Shown here piece by piece: positions 35,189 to 43,151 of a stretch of 64,000 nt of DNA. Both the position numbers and the translations under genes were made by a program. Where the stretch lies: NCBI RefSeq assembly GCF_014873495.1, contig NZ_JADBGF010000001.1, positions 6,014,001 to 6,078,000 of the forward strand, in the 5' to 3' direction. The notes below the pieces were generated by a model. That model saw nothing but the letters and a program-made list of their open reading frames with translations, was not told where the DNA came from and did no database searches. Within the stretch, counting starts at the first letter, position 1; every line of letters begins with the position of its first letter. The DNA comes from Streptomyces stelliscabiei. GTDB lineage: Bacteria; Actinomycetota; Actinomycetes; Streptomycetales; Streptomycetaceae.

Positions 35189-35690
35189 TCACAACAGGGC
35201 GGGCGCGTGGAAGGTGCCCAGGCCGGCGGCGAGGTCGCGGTCGAGCCAGTACCGGCGCGGCTCGGCGAGCATCACGTCGACGCGGGCCGTGAGGATGCCG
35301 GGGATCTCGGCGAGGTCGTGGTCGACGAACGCGGCCAGGGCGGAGCGGTCGGTGACCAGGCCCGTGGCGAGGACCGACATGTCACTGGCGACGTGGGCGA
35401 CGAGGCGGGTCTGCGGGAGCCGGTCGATGCGGCGCATGACGTCGGGGGTCTCGCCGGGGGCGACCCGCAGCCGGAGGATGAACGGCGTCTGGAAGCCGAG
35501 CCGCTCCGACACGATCTCCAGCCGGGGCCGCACCAGCGTTCGTCCAGGACCCGGCGGACGACGCGGTGCGCGGTGGAGGTGGCCGGCCCCGCGCCGCGTC
35601 CGATGCTCGCGGAGGAGGCCCGGCCGTCCTGGGCCAGCTGGGCGACGACGGTGCGTTCGGCCTCGCTGAGGGGCTTGGCGGGACGCTGGT
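35189..35690 (-). pseudogene. Lrp/AsnC-family regulator, 5'-truncated and frameshifted
   Basis: Positions 35189-35533 encode the ligand-binding half (LVRPRLEIVSERLGFQTPFILRLRVAPGETP to EPRRYWLDRD). Immediately upstream, in another frame, ~35540-35690 encodes an AsnC HTH (PLSEAERTVVAQLAQDGRAS... ATSTAHRVVRRVLDER). The two halves join only with a one-base frameshift near 35535-35545. In Streptomyces such proteins often have two HTH/ligand modules, and this looks like the second module. Everything 5' of about 35690 is gone and is replaced by M20 peptidase sequence on the other strand. Not expected to be functional. Confidence 0.75.
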
Positions 35691-36360
35691 GCTGGAGCCG
35701 ACCGCGCACGGCGCGGTGAAGACCGCCCGCAAGGGCACCGGGATCTTCCGGGTCACGGCCACGGGCGTCGAGTCGCACGCCGGGCTCGCGCCGCAGGACG
35801 GGGCGAGCGCGATCCTGGCGCTGGCCGAGTTCGTGATCGCGGCCGCGGCCGTCGCCGCGCCCGAGTGGGGCACGACGGTCAACACCGGGGTGGTCAGCGG
35901 CGGTTCGGCGGTCAGCGTGGTCGCGGGGTCGGCCACCGCCGGCATCGACATCAGGGTTGCCGGCGCGGCCGAACAGGCCCGTGTGGACGCCGAGTTCGCC
36001 GCCATCGAGGTCACCGACCCCCGGGTGCGCATCGAGGTCGACCACGACTGGAACCATCCGCCGATGGCCCTCGGCGCCGCCTCCGCCCCGCTCCTGGACC
36101 TCGCCCGCGGGACCGCCCGCGCCCAGGGCCGCGAGGAGTTGCCCACCGCCGCCGTCGGCGGGGCCAGCGACGCCAACTTCGTCGCCGCCCTCGGCCTCCC
36201 CGTCCTGTGCGGCATGGGCGCGACCGGCGACGGCGCCCACGCCCGGGGTGAGTACATCCTCCCGGACACGGTCCCGGCCCAGACGGCCCTGGTGGCCGGG
36301 ATGCTGCTCCGCCTGACCCGGCCGCCGCGGAGCGGACCGGCCGGGTGCGCGCCGGTCCGG
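35675..36360 (+). pseudogene. M20-family metallopeptidase, C-terminal remnant
   Basis: From about 35675 the plus frame reads LVLEPTAHGAVKTARKGTG, then the dimerisation domain (FRVTATGVESHAGLAPQDGASAILALAEF), and then the terminal catalytic half PTAAVGGASDANFVAALGLPVLCGMGATGDGAHARGEY. This is a glutamate-carboxypeptidase-like M20 protein lacking its N-terminal ~150-180 residues, including the first metal ligands and the start. The frame shows no stop until 37350, antisense to the next gene. It abuts the truncated AsnC gene head to head at ~35680. Confidence 0.75.
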
Positions 36361-36370
36361 CGCATGACGA

Positions 36371-36395
36371 GGGCGGGGTCGCGAGAACCCCGCCC
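36371..36395. terminator. Hairpin between M20 remnant and D/R-repeat gene
   Basis: GGGCGGGGT (36371-36379) pairs with ACCCCGCCC (36387-36395) around a 7-nt loop. It sits between the convergent M20 remnant and the gene ending at 36415, so it can end transcription from both sides. Its survival supports the view that the 3' side of the M20 locus is original. Confidence 0.7.
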
Positions 36396-36414
36396 GGACC
36401 TCCTGGAGGTCAGC

Positions 36415-37719
36415 TCACGGCCAGACCAGGCAGTACGGCTGGTGCCCCGCCTCATGCAGGCGATGGCTGAAGTCCTGCCACTCGTGGAGGAGTTGGTAGA
36501 CGTTGAAGGCGTCGCGGGGGCCACCCCGGTCCGGGACCGTCGACCAGATGAACGCGGCCGCGCCGACCGCTTCCTCGCCGATGCCCCTGAGCGGGTCGAC
36601 GACGGTCATCGGGAGCTTCACCACGGCGTAGTCGGGGTGCAGGACGACCAGTTCGAGCGGGGGCACCTTGTGCAGGGGGACGCCTTCGATGCCGGTCAGC
36701 ACCATCGCGGCCATCGTCTCCGGTTTGATCTTGGTGAACATGCCGTTCATCCCGAGCTCGTCGCCGCCGAGTTCCTCGGGGCGCATCGAGATCGGGACAC
36801 GGGCCGCGGTCGCGCCGTCGGGCGCGCCGAAGTATTTGTACGTCACCCCCACCCGACCACCATTCCCGCTCCCCGCCCGGAGCCGGTTGACCACATGGTC
36901 CAGGCCGTCCACCCGGTCCGTGCGGTCCGCACTCTCGATGCGGTCCGTACGGTCCTTGCGGTCCGCGCGGCTCCTGCGCTCCGCGCGACTCCTGCGATCC
37001 ACCAGGTCAGGCCGGTCCATCCGGTCCGTCTGATCCATTCCGTCCACACGATTGACGCGATCCACATGATCGGCACGATCCATACGGTCCATACCGTCCA
37101 TACGGCTGCGGCGCCCGATCCGCTCAGGCCCGCCGCTCTGGATCCGGTCGGAGCCATTGGACGGGACCCGGTCGGAACCGCTCTGTATACGGTCGCCACC
37201 GGTCTCGGAGCGGTCGATATCCGCTGCTTCGCGCTCGGTGTGGTCGGTACGGTCGGCGTCGCCCTGCTGACCGTGTGCGTCGTGGGTGCCGTGTGCACCC
37301 TGCGGACCGTACACGCCCGGCCGACCCTGCGGGGTGTACGGGGGCTGTGACCCCGGTGACCCCGAGGGCGCGGGTGGGACGACCGGGGCCGGCGGCACGG
37401 GAGGTACCGGAGGTACGGGGGGCACCACGGGAACGACGGGTACGGGCGGCGGCACCGGCGTCGGGCCGCCCTGCGGACCGGGCGTCGCCGATCCGGTCAG
37501 CTCGCCCGGTGTGCTCCGCTCCGTGGGCGCGGTGCGCTCCGGAGGGCCGCCGCGGTCGGCCGAGGCGCCCCGGTCGGTGGACGCGCCGCGCTCCTGCCGG
37601 GTCTCCGCGGCCTCCTCCGCCTCGCGTCGGTGCCTGCCCCGCCGGGCACGACGAGGACCGAGGTCACCGGTCCCGTCGCCCAGTCCGCCACCGCGATGCA
37701 TATCTCCACCCGAACGCAT
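36415..37719 (-). CDS. Hypothetical protein with long Asp/Arg tandem-repeat region
   Basis: 434 residues from ATG 37719; ATG 37701 is an alternative. The N-terminal half is disordered: an Arg/Glu-rich start, a Pro/Val block (PVPPPVPVVPVVPPVPPVPP), then ~110 residues of repeats built on D-R-x-(D/x) (DRMDRADHVDRVNRVDGMDQ and similar), encoded by degenerate short DNA repeats at ~36890-37110. The C-terminal ~165 residues are globular (KYFGAPDGATAARVPISMRPEELGGDELGMNGMFTKIKPETMAAMVLTG... DAFNVYQLLHEWQDFSHRLHEAGHQPYCLVWP). The C-terminal domain looks conserved but I cannot name it. It lies divergent from hemL, with 121 bp between. Confidence 0.75.
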   Translation of the reverse strand: MRSGGDMHRGGGLGDGTGDLGPRRARRGRHRREAEEAAETRQERGASTDRGASADRGGPPERTAPTERSTPGELTGSATPGPQGGPTPVPPPVPVVPVVPPVPPVPPVPPAPVVPPAPSGSPGSQPPYTPQGRPGVYGPQGAHGTHDAHGQQGDADRTDHTEREAADIDRSETGGDRIQSGSDRVPSNGSDRIQSGGPERIGRRSRMDGMDRMDRADHVDRVNRVDGMDQTDRMDRPDLVDRRSRAERRSRADRKDRTDRIESADRTDRVDGLDHVVNRLRAGSGNGGRVGVTYKYFGAPDGATAARVPISMRPEELGGDELGMNGMFTKIKPETMAAMVLTGIEGVPLHKVPPLELVVLHPDYAVVKLPMTVVDPLRGIGEEAVGAAAFIWSTVPDRGGPRDAFNVYQLLHEWQDFSHRLHEAGHQPYCLVWP

Positions 37720-37840
37720 TTCTGGGCCGCGTGACCCCCGCCGCGCAACCCGATCATCGTGTCAGTGACCTCCCCCGCGACCGCTCGCCGAAACGTGTGC
37801 GCAAACACCAGTCGGCGGGATCTCCGGAGCCTCTGACACC

Positions 37841-39160
37841 ATGGCCTGTGTGAGCTATCCGTACGAAGCCCCAGTTTCGCAGACTCTTTTCGAGCGCGCG
37901 GCGGCCGTCACGCCCGGCGGCGTGAACTCTCCCGTGCGCGCCTTCCGCGCCGTGGGCGGTACGCCCCGGTTCATGGTGTCCGGTACCGGTCCGTATCTGA
38001 CGGACGCCGACGGCCGCGAGTATGTAGATCTTGTGTGTTCGTGGGGTCCCATGATCCTCGGACACTCCCGTCCCGAGGTCATCGCCGCCGTTCAGGAGGC
38101 CGTCGCGCGCGGCACCTCCTTCGGTACGCCCGGTGAGGGCGAGGTGGCGCTCGCCGAGGAGATGGTGGACCGGGTCGGACCGCTGGAGCAGGTGCGGCTG
38201 GTGTCCAGCGGGACCGAGGCCACCATGTCCGCGATCCGGCTCGCCCGCGGCTTCACCGGCCGCGGCAAGGTCGTGAAGTTCGCCGGGTGTTACCACGGTC
38301 ACGTCGACTCTCTGCTCGCCGCCGCCGGCTCCGGGGTCGCCACGTTCGCGCTCCCCGACACCCCGGGCGTCACCGGCGCCCAGGCCGGCGACACCATCGT
38401 GCTGCCCTACAACGACCTCGACGCCGTACGGGCCGCGTTCGCCGCCCACCCCGGCGAGATCGCCTGCGTCATCACCGAGGCCTCCCCGGGCAACATGGGC
38501 GTCGTACCGCCGCTGCCGGGCTTCAACCAGGGCCTCAAGGACGTGTGCGCCGAGCACGGCGCCCTGTTCGTCTCCGACGAGGTCATGACCGGGTTCCGCA
38601 CCAGCCGGGCCGGATGGTTCGGCATCGACGGGGTCGTCCCCGACCTCATGACCTTCGGCAAGGTCATGGGCGGTGGCTTCCCCGCCGCCGCCTTCGGGGG
38701 GCGGGCCGACGTGATGGCGTACCTCGCGCCCGCCGGACCCGTCTACCAGGCCGGCACGCTCTCCGGGAACCCGGTCGCGACCGCCGCCGGGCTCGCGCAG
38801 CTGCGGCTGCTGGACGCGGCGGCCTACGACGTCGTCGACGCCGTGTCGCGGCGGATCCAGGGGCTCGTCTCGGAGGCGCTCACCAAGGAGGGCGTCGCGC
38901 ACACGGTGCAGAACGCCTCCAACATGTTCTCCGTGTTCTTCACGGACACGCCCGTGCGGAACTACGAGGAGGCCAAGGCGCAGGAGTCGTTCCGCTTCAA
39001 CGCCTTCTTCCACTCGATGCTGTCGCAGGGCGTCTATTTGCCGCCGTCGTCGTTCGAGTCGTGGTTCGTGTCGACCGCGCACGACGATCGCGCGGTTCAG
39101 CGGATCGCCGACGCCCTTCCGGCGGCGGCGCGGGCAGCAGCGGAGGCTTCGGCAGCATGA
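37841..39160 (+). CDS. hemL: Glutamate-1-semialdehyde 2,1-aminomutase
   Basis: 439 residues from ATG 37841, with CGGAG 11 nt upstream. GTG 37850 (MSYPYEAPVSQTLF) would match known homologues and is nearly as likely. The enzyme isomerises glutamate-1-semialdehyde to 5-aminolevulinate with PMP/PLP, the last step of the C5 pathway that feeds haem. Motifs: TPGGVNSPVRAFRAVGG, VCSWGPMILGH, SSGTEATMSAIRLARG, FVSDEVMTGFR and Schiff-base K274 in FGKVMGGGFPAAAFGG. Its stop overlaps the start of the phosphatase gene (ATGA). Confidence 0.95.
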   Translation: MACVSYPYEAPVSQTLFERAAAVTPGGVNSPVRAFRAVGGTPRFMVSGTGPYLTDADGREYVDLVCSWGPMILGHSRPEVIAAVQEAVARGTSFGTPGEGEVALAEEMVDRVGPLEQVRLVSSGTEATMSAIRLARGFTGRGKVVKFAGCYHGHVDSLLAAAGSGVATFALPDTPGVTGAQAGDTIVLPYNDLDAVRAAFAAHPGEIACVITEASPGNMGVVPPLPGFNQGLKDVCAEHGALFVSDEVMTGFRTSRAGWFGIDGVVPDLMTFGKVMGGGFPAAAFGGRADVMAYLAPAGPVYQAGTLSGNPVATAAGLAQLRLLDAAAYDVVDAVSRRIQGLVSEALTKEGVAHTVQNASNMFSVFFTDTPVRNYEEAKAQESFRFNAFFHSMLSQGVYLPPSSFESWFVSTAHDDRAVQRIADALPAAARAAAEASAA

Positions 39161-39831
39161 GTGACATCACGGTCGTCCACCTGATGCGGCACGGCGAGGT
39201 CGCCAACCCGGACGGGATTCTCTACGGGCGCCTCGACGGCTACCACCTCTCCGACCTCGGGCGCCGGATGGCCGACCGGGTCGCCGAGCATCTGGCGTCC
39301 CGGGACGTCACGCACGTCGGCGCGTCCCCGCTGGAGCGGGCGCAGGAGACGGCGACGCCGGTCGCCAAGGCGCACGGGCTGGACCTCGCGACCGACGGGC
39401 GGCTCATCGAGGCGGACAACGTCTTCCAGGGCAAGACGTTCGGTGTCGGTGACGGCGCGCTGAAGCGGCCGGAGAACTGGAAGCACCTGGTCAACCCCTT
39501 CAAGCCGTCGTGGGGCGAGCCGTACGTCGACCAGGTCGTGCGGATGATGGGGGCGCTCGACGCGGCGAAGGACGCGGCGCGGGGGCACGAGGCGGTGCTG
39601 GTCTCGCACCAGCTGCCGATCTGGATCGTGCGGTCGTACGTCGAGCGGCGGCGGCTCTGGCACGATCCGCGGCGGCGGCAGTGCACGCTGGCGTCCCTGA
39701 CGACGTTCACGTACCAGGGCGACAGGATCGTGTCCGTCGGGTACAGCGAGCCCGCGCGGGATCTGGTACCGGCGCATCTGCTGGCGGGGGCGAAGCCGGT
39801 GAAGGGGCAATCCAAGGCCTTCGGAGCGTGA
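39157..39831 (+). CDS. Histidine phosphatase family protein (phosphoglycerate-mutase-like)
   Basis: 224 residues from ATG 39157, overlapping the hemL stop by 4 bp. The catalytic RHG motif is LMRHGEVANPDGILYGRLDGYHLSDLG, and the second His is in AVLVSHQLPIWIV. The conserved Arg/Glu contacts lie in SPLERAQETATPVA. Broad-specificity phosphatases of this fold act on phosphorylated metabolites. Translational coupling to hemL is conserved in Streptomyces as far as I recall, but no link to haem synthesis is established. Confidence 0.9.
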   Translation: MSDITVVHLMRHGEVANPDGILYGRLDGYHLSDLGRRMADRVAEHLASRDVTHVGASPLERAQETATPVAKAHGLDLATDGRLIEADNVFQGKTFGVGDGALKRPENWKHLVNPFKPSWGEPYVDQVVRMMGALDAAKDAARGHEAVLVSHQLPIWIVRSYVERRRLWHDPRRRQCTLASLTTFTYQGDRIVSVGYSEPARDLVPAHLLAGAKPVKGQSKAFGA

Positions 39832-39835
39832 GCGC

Positions 39836-40200
39836 TCCGCTTGGGGTGGGGTGAGGGGTGGGCGTTGGGGGGCTGTGGGCCGGTGGTGGTGGTCTCGCGC
39901 AGTTCCCCGCGCCCCTGACGGGGCCTCCTGTGGGTGGGGTGGTGCGGTTGTCGGGGGGCTGCGGGTCGGTGGGGGTGTTCGCGCAGTTCCCCGCGCCCCT
40001 GAAGGGTTGTCCGCGTCCCTGGGAAGGTGTCCGTGTCCCCGGGGCGCCCCTGTGCGTGGTGGGTGCGGTTGTTCGGGGGAGTGCGGGTCGGTGGGGGTGT
40101 TCGCGCAGTTCCCCGCGCCCCTGAAAAGCTGCCCGCCCCCTGCCAAGCTGCTCGCGCCGCTGGAAAGCTGTCCGCGCCTCCGGGGCGCCCCCGTGCGTGG
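39836..40200. repeat. Intergenic repeat field downstream of the hemL operon: three direct copies of a 21-bp element
   Basis: The 589-bp gap between the phosphatase and the deacetylase genes contains no gene. The 21-bp element seen at 9.2 kb occurs here in direct orientation at 39896-39916, 39980-40000 and 40102-40122. Each copy is preceded by similar G-rich sequence (GCGGGTCGGTGGGGGTGTTC before the second). At ~40118-40200 there are degenerate AAGCTG/CCGCGCC units. From ~40200 to 40420 the sequence is ordinary and should hold the deacetylase promoter; the AT-richer GTAAAGGATTCGTGCCGGG near 40310 is a possible site. Confidence 0.85.
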
Positions 40201-40420
40201 TGGGTGGGGGAAGGGTGGCTTGGTGGGGGTGTTTGTGTTCTCCGCGATGCTGAGGGGGGCCGGGTGGTTCCCTGCGGCCCAGGGAAAGGGCTTCCTTCGG
40301 GTGCGGGGGCGTAAAGGATTCGTGCCGGGTGTAGATCAATGGGAACCCTCTCGTCCTTTCGGGCCTCTCAGACGGTGTGCTTCACGTGAACGGGTGTGTG
40401 GAATGACCGAGGGGGACGTA

Positions 40421-41686
40421 ATGCGCGGGATATCGCGGAGGGGGATGCTCGGGCTCGGGGCGGGGGCGGCCGTGGGGCTCGGGCTGACCGGGTGTGGGAC
40501 CGGGCTCGGGGGCGAGCCGAGCGAGGCCGGGAGGTCCGGGGGCGGCAAGAAGCCCGGCGGGAAGAAGCCGGGGAAGAAGGCGAAGCCGCTGGGTGACGGC
40601 TCGACCTCGTACACGGGGAAGCAGCCGAACCAGCCGGGCAAGCCGCAACCGCTGGCGCCCGGCGAGAAGCCGCCGCAGTTCGTGGTGTTCTCCTGGGACG
40701 GGGCCGGTGACGTCGGGAACGGTCTTTTCGAGCGGTTCCTGAAGGCCGGGCGGGATCACGACGCCCATATGACGTTCTTCCTCTCCGGTATCTATCTCCT
40801 CCCGGAGTCGAAAAAGCGCGTGTATCTCCCGCCGAACAACGCCCCCGGCGCCTCGGACATCGGTTATCTGACGGACGAACACATCAAGTCGACGCTGGGT
40901 CACGTGCGTACCGCATGGCTCGACGGACACGAGATAGGCACCCACTTCAACGGCCACTTCTGCGGCGGCACCGGCTCGGTCGGGAACTGGACGCCCAAGC
41001 AGTGGCGCAGCGAGATCGAGCAGGCGAAGTCGTTCGTCAAGGAGTGGAAGACCAACAGCGGCTGGACGGATGTCGAACCGCTGCCGTTCGACTACGACAA
41101 GGAGCTGATCGGCGGCCGCACGCCCTGTCTGCTGGGGCAGGAGAACCTGCTGCCCACCGCGCGCGAGCTGGGCTGGCGCTACGACTCCTCCTCGCCCGGC
41201 GGCCTCCAGGTCTGGCCCAAGAAGAAGCAGGGCATCTGGGACCTGCCGCTGCAGTCCGTGCCGTTCCCGGGCCGCGGCTTCGAGGTGCTGTCCATGGACT
41301 ACAACATCATGTTCAACCAGTCGCAGAACTCCACCCAGGCCCCGCCCGCCAACTACCCGGCCTACCGCACCCAGGCGACCGGCGCGTACGTCGCCGGCTT
41401 CCAGCGCGCGTACGAGACGAACCGGGCGCCCCTGTTCATAGGCAACCACTTCGAGGAGTGGAACGGCGGGGTCTACATGGACGCCGTCGAGGAGGCCCTC
41501 AAGCACATCGCGCGGGCCAAGGAGAAGGCCAAGGACGGGGAGGTGCGCATCGTCTCGTTCCGGCAGTTCGTGGACTGGATGGACGCGCAGACCCCGGAGG
41601 TCCTGGCCAAGCTCCAGACCCTCGGGGTGGGGGAGCGGCCGACGGGCGGGTGGAAGGAGTTCCTGGGGGCCGGTTCGGCCGCCTGA
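40421..41686 (+). CDS. Polysaccharide-deacetylase-like lipoprotein, Tat-type signal
   Basis: 421 residues from ATG 40421, preceded by GAGGGGG (40409-40415); ATG 40403 is in frame but poorly placed. The signal is twin-arginine-like (SRRGMLGLGAGAAVGLGLTGCG) ending in a lipobox Cys. A Lys/Gly/Pro linker follows. The NodB-like domain shows FVVFSWDGAGD (catalytic/metal Asp region) and GHEIGTHFNGHFCGG (metal His pair), then a long region with RTPCLLGQENLLP. It probably acts on a wall or surface glycan outside the membrane; substrate unknown. It is upstream of the cytochrome c operon but not clearly part of it. Confidence 0.83.
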   Translation: MRGISRRGMLGLGAGAAVGLGLTGCGTGLGGEPSEAGRSGGGKKPGGKKPGKKAKPLGDGSTSYTGKQPNQPGKPQPLAPGEKPPQFVVFSWDGAGDVGNGLFERFLKAGRDHDAHMTFFLSGIYLLPESKKRVYLPPNNAPGASDIGYLTDEHIKSTLGHVRTAWLDGHEIGTHFNGHFCGGTGSVGNWTPKQWRSEIEQAKSFVKEWKTNSGWTDVEPLPFDYDKELIGGRTPCLLGQENLLPTARELGWRYDSSSPGGLQVWPKKKQGIWDLPLQSVPFPGRGFEVLSMDYNIMFNQSQNSTQAPPANYPAYRTQATGAYVAGFQRAYETNRAPLFIGNHFEEWNGGVYMDAVEEALKHIARAKEKAKDGEVRIVSFRQFVDWMDAQTPEVLAKLQTLGVGERPTGGWKEFLGAGSAA

Positions 41687-41751
41687 CCTGCGCGCCAAGG
41701 GGCTGTCGACCCCGCCGTAAGCCCCCGAAACGGGCATGCGAAACTTTTCAC

Positions 41752-42351
41752 ATGAGTGTCCGTACGAGCCGTAGTCGTGCCGCTTTGCTCTCCGCCGGGG
41801 CCGTCGCCCTGGTGCTGACGCTGTCCGCCTGCGCGGGCGGCGGCATCGAGGGCGGGGGCGGTGGGACCGGGTTCATCACCGGCTCCGACGGGATCGCGAC
41901 GGTGAAGAAGGGGGACCGAGCCACCGCGCCCGATCTCTCCGGCAAGACCATCGACGGCGACCGGCTCGACCTCTCCGCCTACAAGGGCAAGATCATCGTC
42001 CTGAACGTGTGGGGCTCCTGGTGCGCACCGTGCCGCGCCGAGGCGCCCAACCTGGCGAAGGTCGCCGAGGACCTCGCCGACCAGGGCGTGCAGTTCGTCG
42101 GCATCAACACACGGGACACCAGCACCCGGCCGGCGGTCGCCTTCGAGGAGCAGTACAAGGTCACGTACCCGAGCCTCTACGACCCCACGGGCAAGCTCCT
42201 GCTGCGCTTCGAGAAGGGGTCGCTCAACCCGCAGCTGATCCCCTCCACGCTCGTCGTCGACCGGGACGGCAAGCTCGCGGCGCGCACCCAGCAGGCGCTC
42301 AGCGAGGAGAAGCTGCGCAAGATGCTCGACCCGATCCTCGCGGAGAAGTGA
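41752..42351 (+). CDS. resA: Thiol-disulfide oxidoreductase (ResA/TlpA family)
   Basis: 199 residues from ATG 41752. Lipoprotein signal with lipobox Cys27 (LVLTLSAC). The thioredoxin-fold active site is W90-C-A-P-C94 (VWGSWCAPCRAEAPNL), with cis-Pro in PSTLVVDRDGK. Outside the membrane it keeps apocytochrome c haem-binding cysteines reduced for System II maturation. It is the first gene of a tight operon: ccdA starts 2 bp after its stop. It receives electrons from CcdA. Confidence 0.92.
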   Translation: MSVRTSRSRAALLSAGAVALVLTLSACAGGGIEGGGGGTGFITGSDGIATVKKGDRATAPDLSGKTIDGDRLDLSAYKGKIIVLNVWGSWCAPCRAEAPNLAKVAEDLADQGVQFVGINTRDTSTRPAVAFEEQYKVTYPSLYDPTGKLLLRFEKGSLNPQLIPSTLVVDRDGKLAARTQQALSEEKLRKMLDPILAEK

Positions 42352-42352
42352 C

Positions 42353-43147
42353 GTGCCGGGAATGTCCGATCCGGCCATGGCGGCCGCGCTGACCACGACC
42401 GCCGCCGAGCTGAACAGGACCGTGTTCGACGGAGCCCTGCTGCTCGCCCTGCCCATCGCCGTCCTCGGCGGACTCGTCTCCTTCTTCTCGCCCTGCGTCC
42501 TGCCGCTCGTGCCCGGCTACCTGTCGTACGTCACCGGCGTCGGCGGTACCGACCTGGTCGACGCGCGACGGGGCCGGATGGTGGCCGGGGCCGGGCTGTT
42601 CGTGCTCGGCTTCACCTTCGTCTTCGTCTCCGGCGGCGCGCTGTTCGGGTACTTCGGGCAGACCCTGCTGGAGCACCAGGACGTGCTCACCAAGGTGCTC
42701 GGCGTGCTCATGATCGCCATGGGGCTGTTCTTCATGGGGCTGATGCCCTGGTTCACCGCGCGCGAGTTCCGCTTCCACACCAGACCGGCCACCGGACTCG
42801 TGGGCGCCCCGATACTGGGCGCCCTCTTCGGGATCGGCTGGGTCCCCTGCATCGGACCCACCCTCACCTCCGTCAACGCCCTCGCCCTCGAACAGGCCAG
42901 CGCCGGTCGCGGGGCCCTGCTGATGGTGGCGTACTGTCTGGGGCTGGGCCTGCCCTTCGTGCTCGCCGCGGTGGCCTTCCGCAAGGCGCTCGGCGCCTTC
43001 GCCTGGGTCAAGCGGCACTACGCGTGGGTGCTGCGCATCGGCGGCGGCATGATGATCACGATCGGACTGCTCATGCTGACCGGCGCCTGGGACCGCATCA
43101 TTCAGGAGATGCAGGTCTGGTCCGCCGGTTTCACCCCTGGGATCTGA
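42353..43147 (+). CDS. ccdA: Cytochrome c biogenesis protein CcdA
   Basis: 264 residues from GTG 42353. Six hydrophobic segments typical of CcdA: LLLALPIAVLGGLVSFFSPCVLPLVPGYLSYVTG contains the first redox Cys of the SPCVLPL signature, and GALFGIGWVPCIGPTL contains the second. It passes reducing equivalents from cytosolic thioredoxin across the membrane to ResA. Normal length. It lies between resA and resB, with 4 bp to resB. Confidence 0.94.
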   Translation: MPGMSDPAMAAALTTTAAELNRTVFDGALLLALPIAVLGGLVSFFSPCVLPLVPGYLSYVTGVGGTDLVDARRGRMVAGAGLFVLGFTFVFVSGGALFGYFGQTLLEHQDVLTKVLGVLMIAMGLFFMGLMPWFTAREFRFHTRPATGLVGAPILGALFGIGWVPCIGPTLTSVNALALEQASAGRGALLMVAYCLGLGLPFVLAAVAFRKALGAFAWVKRHYAWVLRIGGGMMITIGLLMLTGAWDRIIQEMQVWSAGFTPGI

Positions 43148-43151
43148 GCCA

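Noticed and set aside
36400..37350. Extension of the M20 frame to 37350 as a real fusion protein
   Set aside because: Beyond ~36360 the plus frame is antisense to the gene at 36415-37719 and reads as Val/His/Thr repeats with no M20 features.
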